From the NCBI GenBank assembly GCA_016719015.1, contig JADKAZ010000006.1:124001-188000 (forward strand): DNA of 64,000 nt, read 5' to 3'. The DNA comes from Chitinophagaceae bacterium. GTDB taxonomy: Bacteria; Bacteroidota; Bacteroidia; Chitinophagales; Chitinophagaceae. Below the pieces are notes generated by a model that was not told the origin of the DNA, searched no databases, and saw only the letters and a program-made list of their open reading frames with translations. Positions 19,513-28,326 of this stretch are shown in pieces. Position 1 is the stretch's first letter. Each line of letters starts with the position of its first letter. A program made the translations under genes and the position numbers.

Positions 19513-20477
19513 TGCGAAAATATTTTTATACTTTTTTCTTTTTACTGTTTGCTAAAGATTCTTTTTGCTGGGGTTTTTATGCCCACAGGAAAATTAATTA
19601 TTTCGCCGTTTTCCTATTGCCACCGGAAATGATGGTGCTCTATAAACCACAAATAGATTTCCTGAGTGAGCATGCAGTAGATCCTGATAAAAGAAGATAT
19701 GCCATACCGGAAGAAGGACCAAGGCATTATATAGATATTGATCATTATGGTAGCTACCCTTATGATGCGCTGCCACGAAAATGGAACGATGCGGTGGCAA
19801 AATACTCAGAAGATACCCTCAACGCTTATGGCATTGTGCCCTGGTGGTTACAAACCATGCTTTATAAACTTACGGATGCATTTAAAGAAAAAAACCAGGC
19901 AAAGATTTTAAAATATTCGGCAGAAATAGGTCATTATATTGCCGACTCTCATGTGCCCCTGCATGCTACAAAAAACCATAATGGCCAACTTACCGACCAG
20001 AAAGGTATTCATGGATTTTGGGAAAGTCGTATCCCGGAATTGCTGGCAGAAAAAGAATGGGACTTCTTTATTGGAAAAGCTGAATATATTAAAACACCAT
20101 CCGATTTTATCTGGAAAAGAGTGTTAGAAAGTGGTGCGGCAGCAGACACTGTGTTGAAATACGAACTTGAACTGACCCAACAATTTCCCGGTGACCAGAA
20201 ATATTCCTTTGAAGACCGCAATGGCATTACTATCCGCCAATATTCATCTGCATTTTCCAAAGCGTATGATGGAAAATTGAAAGGGATGATTGAACGGAGA
20301 ATGCGTCAATCTGTTTATGCAGTAGCAAGTTTTTGGTACACGGCATGGGTGAATGCCGGCCAGCCGGATTTAAAAAAACTAAGCAACAAAGAATTTTCTG
20401 CTGAAGACCTGAAAGAATTTGAAAGCCTGAATAATTCCTGGAAAAATGCTCCTGTTAAGGGTAGGGAACATGAGTAA
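19512..20477 (+). CDS. Secreted zinc-dependent phospholipase C / S1-P1 nuclease-like enzyme
   Basis: A 321-residue exported protein. Cleavage of the signal peptide before Trp20 (FCWGFYAH) would leave a Trp at the mature N-terminus, the hallmark of this superfamily, where that residue binds zinc. Candidate ligands keep family spacing: Trp20, His25, Asp57, His72, His141, Asp145, His151, His167 and Glu171. The W-to-H spacing matches P1 nuclease, whereas the closing His-Glu pair matches Bacillus phospholipase C rather than the His-Asp of P1. Substrate (lipid or nucleic acid) therefore remains open. It is coupled to the DUF502 gene by a one-base overlap. Confidence 0.85.
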   Translation: MRKYFYTFFFLLFAKDSFCWGFYAHRKINYFAVFLLPPEMMVLYKPQIDFLSEHAVDPDKRRYAIPEEGPRHYIDIDHYGSYPYDALPRKWNDAVAKYSEDTLNAYGIVPWWLQTMLYKLTDAFKEKNQAKILKYSAEIGHYIADSHVPLHATKNHNGQLTDQKGIHGFWESRIPELLAEKEWDFFIGKAEYIKTPSDFIWKRVLESGAAADTVLKYELELTQQFPGDQKYSFEDRNGITIRQYSSAFSKAYDGKLKGMIERRMRQSVYAVASFWYTAWVNAGQPDLKKLSNKEFSAEDLKEFESLNNSWKNAPVKGREHE

Positions 20478-20508
20478 ACCCTTACAGGACCTTAGCATAC
20501 TTATTTCT

Positions 20509-20516
20509 TACATTTG
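20509..20516 (+). promoter_or_regulatory. -7 box of serC promoter
   Basis: TACATTTG matches the Bacteroidota TAnnTTTG element and lies 38 bases before the serC start. No good TTG is found at the normal upstream spacing. Confidence 0.45.
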
Positions 20517-20554
20517 CAATCCAACTTATTTACATTATTAAACTATTTGACGTA

Positions 20555-21625
20555 GTGATTCATAATTTCAATGCTGGTCCATCCATTTTACCCAAAGAAG
20601 TTTTTGAAGAAGCCAGCAAATCGATACTTAATTTCAATAATACTGGCTTATCCATTCTGGAAATCGGTCACCGCACTCCCCTGTTTGAGCCGGTAATGCA
20701 GGAGGCAAGAGCATTAGTCAAGGAACTAATGAGCTTAGATGACGAACATGAAGTATTGTTTTTACATGGTGGTGCCACTACACAGTTTATGCAGGTGCCC
20801 ATGAATTTGCTGAATGAAAATGAAGCAGCTGCTTACACCGACACTGGTGCCTGGGCCGGCAAAGCTATCAAAGAAGCAAAATTATTTGGCCATGTAGAAG
20901 TAATTGGTTCTTCCAAAGAAGACAAGTATACAACCATTCCAAAAAATATTAATGTACCTCCAACTGCTGCTTATTTACATATTACCACCAACGAAACAAT
21001 TGCGGGAACCCAATGGCATAATCTACCCTATGATTGTGGGGTGCCCTTAGTAGCTGATATGAGCAGTGATATTTTAAGTCGCCAGCTGGACTTTAATAAA
21101 TTTGATCTGATATATGCCGGAGCCCAAAAAAATATGGGGGCAGCCGGGGTAAATCTTGTCGTCGTCAATAAAAATATTCTTGGTAAAGTAAACAGGTCTA
21201 TTCCTACGATTCTTGATTACCGTAATCACATCAAAGAAGGCAGCATGTTGAATACCCCGCCGGTATTTGCAATATATGTGGTGATGCTGACACTTCGATG
21301 GTTAAAAAATAAGGGCGGAGTGGTAGCAATAGAAAAAGAAAATGATGCAAAAGCTAAATTATTTTACGAAACATTAGATGCCTTACCCGTTTTCAAAACA
21401 CCTGTTGCCGTGGAAGACAGGAGTAAAATGAATGCAGTTTTTATAATAGACAATCCTGAACTGGAAAAAGAATTTCTTGAGATCTGTAAGGCCAATGGTA
21501 TGGTGGGGATAAAGGGCCATCGCAGTGTGGGGGGCTTCAGGGTATCGATGTATAATGCATTACCGATTGATAGTGTCATAGCTTTGACAGACCTGATGAA
21601 ACATTTTGCTCAACAACATGGATAA
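20555..21625 (+). CDS. serC: Phosphoserine aminotransferase
   Basis: A 356-residue class V PLP-dependent transaminase, the usual length. It converts 3-phosphohydroxypyruvate and glutamate to phosphoserine for serine synthesis, and can also act in pyridoxal phosphate synthesis. The N-terminus HNFNAGPSILPKEVFEEA and the PLP-lysine motif DLIYAGAQKNMGAAG are diagnostic, as is the C-terminal HRSVGGFRVSMYNALP. The start is a GTG at 20555, chosen because the conserved N-terminus begins immediately after it. It is followed after 27 bases by the DUF1015 gene. serA, often found between these two genes in Bacteroidota, is absent here. Confidence 0.96.
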   Translation: MIHNFNAGPSILPKEVFEEASKSILNFNNTGLSILEIGHRTPLFEPVMQEARALVKELMSLDDEHEVLFLHGGATTQFMQVPMNLLNENEAAAYTDTGAWAGKAIKEAKLFGHVEVIGSSKEDKYTTIPKNINVPPTAAYLHITTNETIAGTQWHNLPYDCGVPLVADMSSDILSRQLDFNKFDLIYAGAQKNMGAAGVNLVVVNKNILGKVNRSIPTILDYRNHIKEGSMLNTPPVFAIYVVMLTLRWLKNKGGVVAIEKENDAKAKLFYETLDALPVFKTPVAVEDRSKMNAVFIIDNPELEKEFLEICKANGMVGIKGHRSVGGFRVSMYNALPIDSVIALTDLMKHFAQQHG

Positions 21626-21652
21626 TATTAACTAACCAATATTTGAGAACCG

Positions 21653-22873
21653 ATGGCCATCATTAAACCATTCCAATCATTAAGACCACAACCTGAACTG
21701 GCACAGCAAGTAGCTTCTAGACCTTACGATGTATTGAACAGTGAAGAAGCAAGAGCGGAAGCAAAAGACAACCCCTTTTCTTTTTTACATGTTACTAAAT
21801 CAGAAATTGATTTGCCTGATGATATTGATACACATAGTACAGCAGTTTACGAAAAAGCCAAAGAAAATCTTCAGCAATTAATACAAAACGGCATTTTACT
21901 GAAGGAAGAAAAGTCGTGTTATTACATTTATCAGTTAGTAATGAATGGAAGAAGCCAGACTGGCCTGGTCTGTGTTTCCTCGGTGGAGGATTATTTTAAT
22001 GATGTTATTAAAAAACATGAATTTACCAGACCTGAAAAAGAAAAAGACCGCATAGACCATATGCGGACCATCGAAGCACAAACAGGCAATGTATTTATGG
22101 CTTACCGGGATGTGATGAAAGTTAATGCATTGATTGATGGATGGAAAACAACCAATAAACCTGTATATGATTTTACTGCCTCCGATGGCATTCAGCATAG
22201 TGTCTGGGTGGTCGACAGGGATATTGTTGTTAATTCTATCACCGAATTATTTAAAACCGAAGTACCTGCCACTTATATTGCCGATGGCCACCACCGGGCC
22301 GCTTCCGCTGCTAAAGTAAGCAAGCAATTAGCTGACAGTGCCGATGCAAAATATTTTCTCACCACCATTTTTCCGGCCAGCCAACTAGCCATTTTAGATT
22401 ATAACAGGGTAATAAAAGATTTACATGGACTAACCGGCGCAAAACTTATTAGCCGCTTGCAGGATGATTTTTTTATTACACTAAGTGTTGAGCCAGTAAA
22501 GCCATCACAACTCCATGAATTCGGTATGTACATGGAAGGGCAATGGTATATTCTTACGTCCCGAAAAGGTACTTACAGTGAAGACCCTATCGGAGTGCTG
22601 GATATAACTATATTATCGAATAATATTCTTGAAAAATTATTAGGCATAAAAGACCAGCGAACCGATAAAAGGATAGACTTCGTTGGTGGTATCCGTGGGT
22701 TATCGGAACTGGAAAAAAGAGTGAATAGTGGAGAAATGAAAGTGGCTTTTAGTCTTTATCCCGTCACTATAGAACAATTATTTGATATTGCTGATGCGGG
22801 TAAAGTAATGCCCCCGAAAAGCACCTGGTTTGAGCCCAAGTTGAGAGATGGGCTCCTAACTCATCTTATTTAA
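21653..22873 (+). CDS. DUF1015 family protein
   Basis: A 406-residue cytoplasmic protein of the DUF1015 family, seen in IIKPFQSLRPQPELAQQVAS, then RPYDVLNSEEARAEAKDNPF, the central ATYIADGHHRAASAAKVS, and the C-terminal FVGGIRGLSELEKRV. The family has no proven function, but is repeatedly found beside serine-biosynthesis genes, as here directly after serC. The His-rich ADGHHR motif is strictly conserved and may be part of an active site; that is inference. A strong hairpin terminator follows. Confidence 0.9.
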   Translation: MAIIKPFQSLRPQPELAQQVASRPYDVLNSEEARAEAKDNPFSFLHVTKSEIDLPDDIDTHSTAVYEKAKENLQQLIQNGILLKEEKSCYYIYQLVMNGRSQTGLVCVSSVEDYFNDVIKKHEFTRPEKEKDRIDHMRTIEAQTGNVFMAYRDVMKVNALIDGWKTTNKPVYDFTASDGIQHSVWVVDRDIVVNSITELFKTEVPATYIADGHHRAASAAKVSKQLADSADAKYFLTTIFPASQLAILDYNRVIKDLHGLTGAKLISRLQDDFFITLSVEPVKPSQLHEFGMYMEGQWYILTSRKGTYSEDPIGVLDITILSNNILEKLLGIKDQRTDKRIDFVGGIRGLSELEKRVNSGEMKVAFSLYPVTIEQLFDIADAGKVMPPKSTWFEPKLRDGLLTHLI

Positions 22874-22906
22874 GCCTCCCTGCTCAAATATTTGTTATTT
22901 TGCAAC

Positions 22907-22938
22907 AGAGACGTCCTGTATTACGTCTCTTCTTTTTT
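22907..22938 (+). terminator. Terminator of serC-DUF1015 operon
   Basis: AGAGACGT (22907-22914) pairs with ACGTCTCT (22923-22930), followed by TCTTTTTT. Confidence 0.85.
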
Positions 22939-23013
22939 AATTTACAGTCTTAAGTGGTGCATGGCATGATTTTATGTGGCAACATCCACCAGGCCGCTTT
23001 AAATAATTAGCAA

Positions 23014-24030
23014 ATGAAAAAAACACTTTCCTTCCTTTTGGTCGTTACAATAACTTTTTCTTCCATAGCCCAACCCGACGATCCCAAAGTGATGCATGAA
23101 ACAGCCAAAACTTTTATGAGATCAGGAGATTTTGATAATGCAATTATTGTTTTAAACCGGGCATTACAGAATGACAGCAAAAACCTCGAAATGCAGAAAG
23201 ATATGGTGATGTGCTATTACCTGAAAAGAGATTTTGCTAAAGCTTCGGAAGGAGTAAAAACATTGATTGACCGGGATGATGCAGATGTGGTAGTATTCCA
23301 GATTGCCGGAAATATTTACAAAGCATTGGAACAACCAAAAGAATGTGAAAAGCTTTATAAAAAAGGATTGAAAAAATTTCCAAAAAGTGGTCCTCTTTTG
23401 AGTGAGTATGGTGAATTGCTATGGGCTACCAAAGATTTCGCTGCCATAAAACAATGGGAAGAAGGGATAAAAGCCGATCCTGGCTATAGCGGTAATTATT
23501 ATAATGCTGCCATGTTTTATTTCTATACCAAAGACAAAGTATGGAGCCTGATCTATGGTGAAATCTTTATAAATATGGAAAGCCTGAGTGAAAGAGGCGC
23601 TGCCATGAAACAACTACTATTACAGGGCTATAAAGAAAAATTGTTTGCAGACGCTGACCTGATGAAAGGAGAAGAAGGTAACAAAAGTGAATTTGCTAAA
23701 ACCTTTTTAGGAAGTATGGCAAGATTGTCTTCATTGGCAAATAAAGGCCTCACTGCCGAGACACTTACCATGATACGGACAAGATTCATCCTTGATTGGT
23801 TTACTAATAATGCCAGCAGATACCCTTTCCGTTTATTTGATTACCAGCGACAATTGCTATCTGAAGGAATGTTCAATGCCTACAATCAATGGTTATTTGG
23901 CACTTCAGAAAATCTGGCTGCCTACGAAAACTGGACAAAGACTCATACAGAAGAATATAACACCTTCAGTGCTTTCCAGCAAAACAGAGTTTTCAGAATG
24001 CCCCCGGGACAATACTACCAGGCACAATAA
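23014..24030 (+). CDS. Secreted tetratricopeptide repeat protein
   Basis: A 338-residue protein with a signal peptide (KKTLSFLLVVTITFSSIAQ) and several TPR-like repeats in its first 180 residues, for example AKTFMRSGDFDNAIIVLNRA and AGNIYKALEQPKECEKLYKK. The C-terminal half is helical without a recognised domain. TPR domains mediate protein-protein contacts; the partner is not indicated by the neighbours. The gene is monocistronic with a clear terminator. I do not recognise a specific family. Confidence 0.85.
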   Translation: MKKTLSFLLVVTITFSSIAQPDDPKVMHETAKTFMRSGDFDNAIIVLNRALQNDSKNLEMQKDMVMCYYLKRDFAKASEGVKTLIDRDDADVVVFQIAGNIYKALEQPKECEKLYKKGLKKFPKSGPLLSEYGELLWATKDFAAIKQWEEGIKADPGYSGNYYNAAMFYFYTKDKVWSLIYGEIFINMESLSERGAAMKQLLLQGYKEKLFADADLMKGEEGNKSEFAKTFLGSMARLSSLANKGLTAETLTMIRTRFILDWFTNNASRYPFRLFDYQRQLLSEGMFNAYNQWLFGTSENLAAYENWTKTHTEEYNTFSAFQQNRVFRMPPGQYYQAQ

Positions 24031-24048
24031 AAATACTTTACCCCTTAA

Positions 24049-24086
24049 AACAAACCCTCCTTTACTTCAGAAGGGTTTGTTTTTTA
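24049..24086 (+). terminator. Terminator of TPR gene
   Basis: AACAAACCCT (24049-24058) pairs with AGGGTTTGTT (24072-24081) and runs into a T tract. Confidence 0.85.
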
Positions 24087-24151
24087 TATATTGCTTTTTG
24101 CTTAAATTGGCTTTCCTAAAGTTCTGATTAACTAACACAATTACGATTGCT

Positions 24152-25933
24152 ATGACGGAGCCAAAAAGACTTTTTGACTGCATTGAATACCACCTGGAAA
24201 GAAAACCGCTGGAAGATATGCTGGCAGGCAAAGAAGCCGGACAATGGAAAAAATATAGTACTGCTGAGGTAAAAGTTATCGTAGATAATCTTAGTGCCGG
24301 GCTATTGAGCCTTGGTATCAGCTGTGGAGACATGACACCCGAAGGAAGAGACAAGGTAGCAATACTTTGTAAAAACCGCCCTGAGTGGATTATGCTGGAT
24401 ATGGCTGTGCAACAAATTGGTGCCATGCTGGTACCTGTTTACCCGACCATTAATGTAAATGAGCTTGAATTCGTTTTAAAAGATGCCGCAGTTAAAATAG
24501 TGTTTGTGAATGATGAGGACCTTTTTTTAAAAGTGCTCAGTCTTAAAGAAAAAGTGCCAAGCCTTAAAGAAATTTTCACCTATGAACATGTAGCAAATGC
24601 CAGGCACTGGAAAGAAGTAACGGCATTGAGTACTCCACAACTGATTGAGCAGGTAAAACCCATCAGTGAAAAAATTACATATGAAGACCTCGCCACCATC
24701 ATTTATACTTCAGGAACTACAGGAACTCCAAAAGGAGTGATGTTATCACACCGCAATATTCTATCGAATGTTATGGCTTCTATTCCCTGTTTTCCTCCGG
24801 GAGATGAGCTTCGTTCGCTGAGTTTCCTGCCACTCAATCATATTTTTGAACGGATGGTAACTTATCTCTACTTATTCAGGGGTACATCTATTTACTATGC
24901 TGAGAGCCTGGATACAATTGCCGATAACCTGAAAGAGGTAAAACCAAATATGTTTACCACGGTGCCCCGCCTGCTGGAAAAAGTGTATGACCGTATCATG
25001 CAAAAAGGGAATGAATTGACGGGTACCAAAAGAAAATTATTCTTCTGGGCACATGGCTTAGCAGAAAAATTTGAAATCAATAAAAATCTGGGTGCCTGGT
25101 ATAATTTCAAATTAAGCATTGCCAATAAAATTATTTTCAGCAAATGGAGAGAAGGTTTAGGTGGTAATCTTAAATGTGTTGTTACCGGTGGTGCAGCCTG
25201 CCAGGTAAGGCTTATCCGCATTTTTACGGCAGCCCGTATTCCTATAATGGAAGGTTATGGACTAACAGAGACTTCACCGGTTATTTCTGTTAACCGCTAC
25301 CAGGAAAGTGGCAGAGCATTTGGCACGGTCGGTCCTTTAATAGATGATGTACAGGTTAAAATCGCTGAAGATGGAGAAATACTGTGCAAAGGCCCGAATA
25401 TAATGATGGGGTATTACAAACGTCCCGACCTGACCGCACAGGATATAGTGGATGGCTGGTTCCATACGGGTGATATTGGGATACTGACAGAGCAAAATTT
25501 TTTAAAAATAACTGACCGAAAGAAAGAACTTTTCAAAACAAGCGGCGGTAAATATGTAGCTCCTCTTGCCATTGAAAACAAATTAAAAGAATCGCCTTTT
25601 ATAGAACAGGTAATGCTGGTGGGAGCCGATAGAAAATTCGTAAGTGCACTGATAGTTCCCTCTTTCGCCAATTTAAAGGATTGGGCAAGAAAAAATAATA
25701 TAGCAGAAACCGGTAATGAGGAATTAGTCCGCCATCCAAAAGTGATTGATTTATTCAAAGAGCTTGTTGAAAGCTTCAATAAATTCTTTAATCATGTGGA
25801 ACAGGTAAAAAAATTTGAGTTGCTGACCAATGAATGGAGTGTTGATACCGGTGAGCTTACCCCAAAAATGTCACTGAAGAGAAAAGTGGTTATGGAAAAA
25901 TACAGGGATGCTATTGAAAGGATTTACTCCTGA
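24152..25933 (+). CDS. Long-chain fatty acid-CoA ligase (AMP-forming)
   Basis: A 593-residue member of the adenylate-forming superfamily, of the long-chain acyl-CoA synthetase type. The nucleotide-binding motif IIYTSGTTGTPKGVMLSHRN is at about residues 183-202. The motif IMEGYGLTETSPVIS, the hinge DGWFHTGDIG, and TDRKKELFKTSGGKYVAP with the catalytic lysine region follow in order. It activates fatty acids to acyl-CoA for beta-oxidation or lipid synthesis. There is no signal peptide. It ends seven bases before the stop of the convergent Spy-like gene. No other fatty-acid gene is nearby, so the physiological direction is unknown. Confidence 0.94.
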   Translation: MTEPKRLFDCIEYHLERKPLEDMLAGKEAGQWKKYSTAEVKVIVDNLSAGLLSLGISCGDMTPEGRDKVAILCKNRPEWIMLDMAVQQIGAMLVPVYPTINVNELEFVLKDAAVKIVFVNDEDLFLKVLSLKEKVPSLKEIFTYEHVANARHWKEVTALSTPQLIEQVKPISEKITYEDLATIIYTSGTTGTPKGVMLSHRNILSNVMASIPCFPPGDELRSLSFLPLNHIFERMVTYLYLFRGTSIYYAESLDTIADNLKEVKPNMFTTVPRLLEKVYDRIMQKGNELTGTKRKLFFWAHGLAEKFEINKNLGAWYNFKLSIANKIIFSKWREGLGGNLKCVVTGGAACQVRLIRIFTAARIPIMEGYGLTETSPVISVNRYQESGRAFGTVGPLIDDVQVKIAEDGEILCKGPNIMMGYYKRPDLTAQDIVDGWFHTGDIGILTEQNFLKITDRKKELFKTSGGKYVAPLAIENKLKESPFIEQVMLVGADRKFVSALIVPSFANLKDWARKNNIAETGNEELVRHPKVIDLFKELVESFNKFFNHVEQVKKFELLTNEWSVDTGELTPKMSLKRKVVMEKYRDAIERIYS

Positions 25934-25940
25934 CAAAGGA

Positions 25941-26417
25941 TTACTTGCTCTTATCCGCTGAGTCTTTTCTTCCCCGCTGCATCATTTTTTGAACAAACGT
26001 ATCAAACTTTGTTTGCTGTTCTGCAGTAAACAAATTTCTTATTCTCTTAAAATGTGCAAAGGTGAGTTTATCTATAGTGGATTGTTGTTCAGTTATCTTC
26101 CGGCTGTAAATATCCAGTACACTATCACTTACTGTTGAATCTTTCAATAATGCATAAAAGGCAGTTTTAGCTGCTCTTACTGAATCAAATAAGGGTTTAA
26201 TATTCTTTAAATGCTCCCCTTTCAAAAGTTTGTGCTCTTTCTTTTGCTCTTCGGTCATGTTCAATTCTTTGGCCAACATTTCAGATGGATCCCCTTTACC
26301 TCTCGGTCCGTCCCCATTTTTTTTCTTACCCATCACCAAAAAAGCAACCAGTGCAATATTGGCAATCAGCAGCAAAACAACTGCTATGGTGAGAATCCTG
26401 TTATTGGAGTTTTTCAT
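25941..26417 (-). CDS. Spy/CpxP-like periplasmic protein
   Basis: A 158-residue protein with one N-terminal membrane or signal segment (ILTIAVVLLLIANIALVAFL) and a helical, charged domain. The pattern LAKELNMTEEQKKEHKLL and FAHFKRIRNLFTAEQQTKFD matches the LTxxQ-type repeats of Spy/CpxP and related metal-resistance proteins, which act as periplasmic chaperones or stress sensors. It is the third gene of a sigma factor, membrane protein, Spy-like unit, with only one base between its start and the preceding stop. It probably acts in the same envelope-stress circuit. The family call rests on pattern, not on catalytic residues. Confidence 0.75.
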   Translation of the reverse strand: MKNSNNRILTIAVVLLLIANIALVAFLVMGKKKNGDGPRGKGDPSEMLAKELNMTEEQKKEHKLLKGEHLKNIKPLFDSVRAAKTAFYALLKDSTVSDSVLDIYSRKITEQQSTIDKLTFAHFKRIRNLFTAEQQTKFDTFVQKMMQRGRKDSADKSK

Positions 26418-26418
26418 C

Positions 26419-26765
26419 TTATTTATCCTGGGTTAAGTCGTACACCGAACTATTATTATCATTGAGGCGGTACTCTGAGGCAATGGATTGAAGGATTTCT
26501 GATTCGGTGCCCGAAGCAATATTATTCTTCGTTTTACTGGTAGCATCCCCGCGGAAAATGACAAAAGCATTTACCACTAATACCATTACCAGTGCAGTTA
26601 TTGCAAAAGCCGGACGAAGAACCCAATGTTTTTTAGTCGCTGGTTCAAGTCCCTTTTCCATTTTTGCCTTGAGCCTGGTATAAAAAAATCAGGCACGGTT
26701 GCCTTTTGAACTCCGTCAAGACTTCCAAGAATCTCTTCAATTTTCTTATTTCTGTTGTTATTCAT
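26419..26765 (-). CDS. Single-pass membrane protein, putative anti-sigma factor, one frameshift
   Basis: About 115 residues when the frame is repaired. The cytoplasmic N-terminus (NKKIEEILGSLDGVQKATVP, then DFFYTRLKAKME) is followed by one membrane segment (AFAITALVMVLVVNAFVIF) and a short outside tail. The frame breaks near 26685, where a T tract (minus strand) has seven instead of the eight bases needed. A small membrane protein directly after an ECF sigma gene is most simply an anti-sigma factor, but it lacks a zinc-binding anti-sigma motif. The call is by context. Confidence 0.65.
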
Positions 26766-26820
26766 ATTTACATCATTTTTGACGGGAAGACGGTTCAAAA
26801 CCTTCGACCCGGTAAATTAC

Positions 26821-27384
26821 TCAGTCGGTTTCTTTTTCAAGTATTTTCTTCAAATTTTGTTTTGCCCTGTGCATCAACGATTCAACGGCCGGTACGGAGG
26901 TCTGCATTACCTCACTTATTTCCTGGTAACTTAAGTCTTCCAGCTTATGCAAGGTAAATGCTGCCTTCTGATTCTCAGGTAGTTGGGCTATTGCCTTAAA
27001 CAATTTGGCGGCAGTCTCCTTACGATCCATTGCCACTCCGGGATGATTAAAATCAGGTATTTCATACAAAGGCTCGTTCCCTTCCCCAAAAAGTCGTTGC
27101 ATAAAGCCAAATCGCTTTTTGCTTTTACGGCTTCTTAGCAAATCCAGGGAACGGGTTGTCGCTATGCGGTACATCCAGGTTGATAATTTCGATTCGCCTT
27201 TAAAGCTATGGATAGACCGATAAACCTGTATAAAAACCTCCTGCGCCACATCTTCAGCATCTTCTGCATTCTGCACTATACCGATAGCCGTGTTGAAAAT
27301 TCTGTCTTTATAGTTCTCTACTAAATACTTGAAAGAAGCTTCATCTCCACTTTTTAAGCCTTGTATTAGTTCGTTTTCGTTCAA
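26821..27384 (-). CDS. ECF-type RNA polymerase sigma factor
   Basis: A 187-residue sigma-70 family protein with region 2 (KDRIFNTAIGIVQNAEDAED, VFIQVYRSIHSFKGESKLST and WMYRIATTRSLDLLR) and region 4 (LPENQKAAFTLHKLEDLSYQ and MQTSVPAVESLMHRAKQNLK). It redirects RNA polymerase to a small regulon, probably including its own operon. The annotated start is TTG at 27384; no ATG lies in frame upstream, although an ATG 14 bases earlier would join the frame if one more T were present, so a homopolymer error at the start is possible. It is followed by the putative anti-sigma factor and the Spy-like gene. Confidence 0.92.
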   Translation of the reverse strand: MNENELIQGLKSGDEASFKYLVENYKDRIFNTAIGIVQNAEDAEDVAQEVFIQVYRSIHSFKGESKLSTWMYRIATTRSLDLLRSRKSKKRFGFMQRLFGEGNEPLYEIPDFNHPGVAMDRKETAAKLFKAIAQLPENQKAAFTLHKLEDLSYQEISEVMQTSVPAVESLMHRAKQNLKKILEKETD

Positions 27385-27440
27385 AATTTAGCCATTGAGT
27401 TTAATGCCCGAACTTACGAAACATGGGCTTAATTCTTTCC

Positions 27441-27448
27441 TATATTTG
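27441..27448 (+). promoter_or_regulatory. -7 box of tRNA-Arg promoter
   Basis: TATATTTG followed by CACCCC matches the Bacteroidota TAnnTTTG element. It lies 28 bases before the mature tRNA 5' end. The same extended sequence occurs before rplM. Confidence 0.55.
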
Positions 27449-27476
27449 CACCCCCGCTGCCGGCGAGGCAAAGGCT

Positions 27477-27548
27477 GGTCCCGTAGTTCAATGGATAGAA
27501 TAGAAGTTTCCTAAACTTTTGATACAGGTTCGATTCCTGTCGGGACTA
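27477..27548 (+). tRNA. tRNA-Arg (anticodon CCU)
   Basis: A full cloverleaf can be folded. The acceptor GGTCCCG pairs with CGGGACT (27541-27547), with one G-U closing pair. The D stem is GTTC/GAAT and the anticodon stem GAAGT/ACTTT, with loop TTCCTAA placing CCT at positions 34-36. The T arm is ACAGG-TTCGATT-CCTGT and the discriminator is A. It reads AGG arginine codons. The encoded 3' end continues CAAA, so CCA is not fully encoded. It lies between the sigma factor and a TPR gene. Confidence 0.93.
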
Positions 27549-27566
27549 CAAATTTTATAAAAGTGT

Positions 27567-28217
27567 ATGAAGTTCTATAATCTCCTTATTAAATATCGCC
27601 TTTGGGTTGGTATTGTGTTGATAGCCCTGGGTATTTATGTCAACTATTCTGCCAGCTTCTGGCCGGCTTTCCCGCTTTACTTAGTTGGAGTGATATTAAT
27701 ATTAGGGCATTTTTTCTTCGGGCCGCTTCGTCTTATCCAAACCTACATGGAAGAAGGAGATATGGATGGTGCTGAAAAGGTATTGTCTTCCATTAAATAT
27801 CCCAACTTATTATATAAGCCTATCCGTTCCGTGTATTACACATTGCAAGGTAATATTGCTATGATGAAACAGGATTTTGTGGGTGCAGAAAAAAGCATGA
27901 AGAAAGGTCTTGACCTCGGTATGCCGATGAAAGAAGCCGAAGGTGCCAGTATGCTGCAAATGGGAATGCTGATGATGCAGAAAAATGATTTGAAGCAGGC
28001 GGAGAGCTACATCCGGGGTGCTATCCGTAAAGGATTACCTGATAAAGAAAATGAAGCAGCTGCTTACTTGCAGATGTGCAGCATTATGATGAACAAAAGA
28101 GAATTTCGTGCCGCTAAAGATTTTTTCAGAAAGTGTAAAGCATTAAAACCTAAGACAGAACAAATTGTTGATCAGATAAAACAAATTGAAAAATATATAT
28201 CAAGAATGCCGGGATAA
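27567..28217 (+). CDS. Membrane-anchored tetratricopeptide protein
   Basis: A 216-residue protein with two closely spaced N-terminal membrane segments (LWVGIVLIALGIYVNYSASF and AFPLYLVGVILILGHFFFG), then TPR-like helical pairs (YYTLQGNIAMMKQDFVGAEK, MLQMGMLMMQKNDLKQAESY, YLQMCSIMMNKREFRAAKDF). The repeats probably face the cytoplasm and bind another protein. I do not recognise a named family. It starts 19 bases after the tRNA gene and may be co-transcribed with it. A hairpin terminator follows. Confidence 0.85.
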   Translation: MKFYNLLIKYRLWVGIVLIALGIYVNYSASFWPAFPLYLVGVILILGHFFFGPLRLIQTYMEEGDMDGAEKVLSSIKYPNLLYKPIRSVYYTLQGNIAMMKQDFVGAEKSMKKGLDLGMPMKEAEGASMLQMGMLMMQKNDLKQAESYIRGAIRKGLPDKENEAAAYLQMCSIMMNKREFRAAKDFFRKCKALKPKTEQIVDQIKQIEKYISRMPG

Positions 28218-28249
28218 TGTTATTAGTTTATTGGTTAAATAGTTAATTG

Positions 28250-28279
28250 GGCTGATAAGGAAACTTGTCAGCCTTTTTT
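28250..28279 (+). terminator. Terminator of TPR membrane protein gene
   Basis: GGCTGA (28250-28255) pairs with TCAGCC (28268-28273), followed by six T. Confidence 0.75.
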
Positions 28280-28326
28280 ATTCCGATGAATATAAACAAG
28301 TAAATTGCCATTCATTAATTTGCTAT

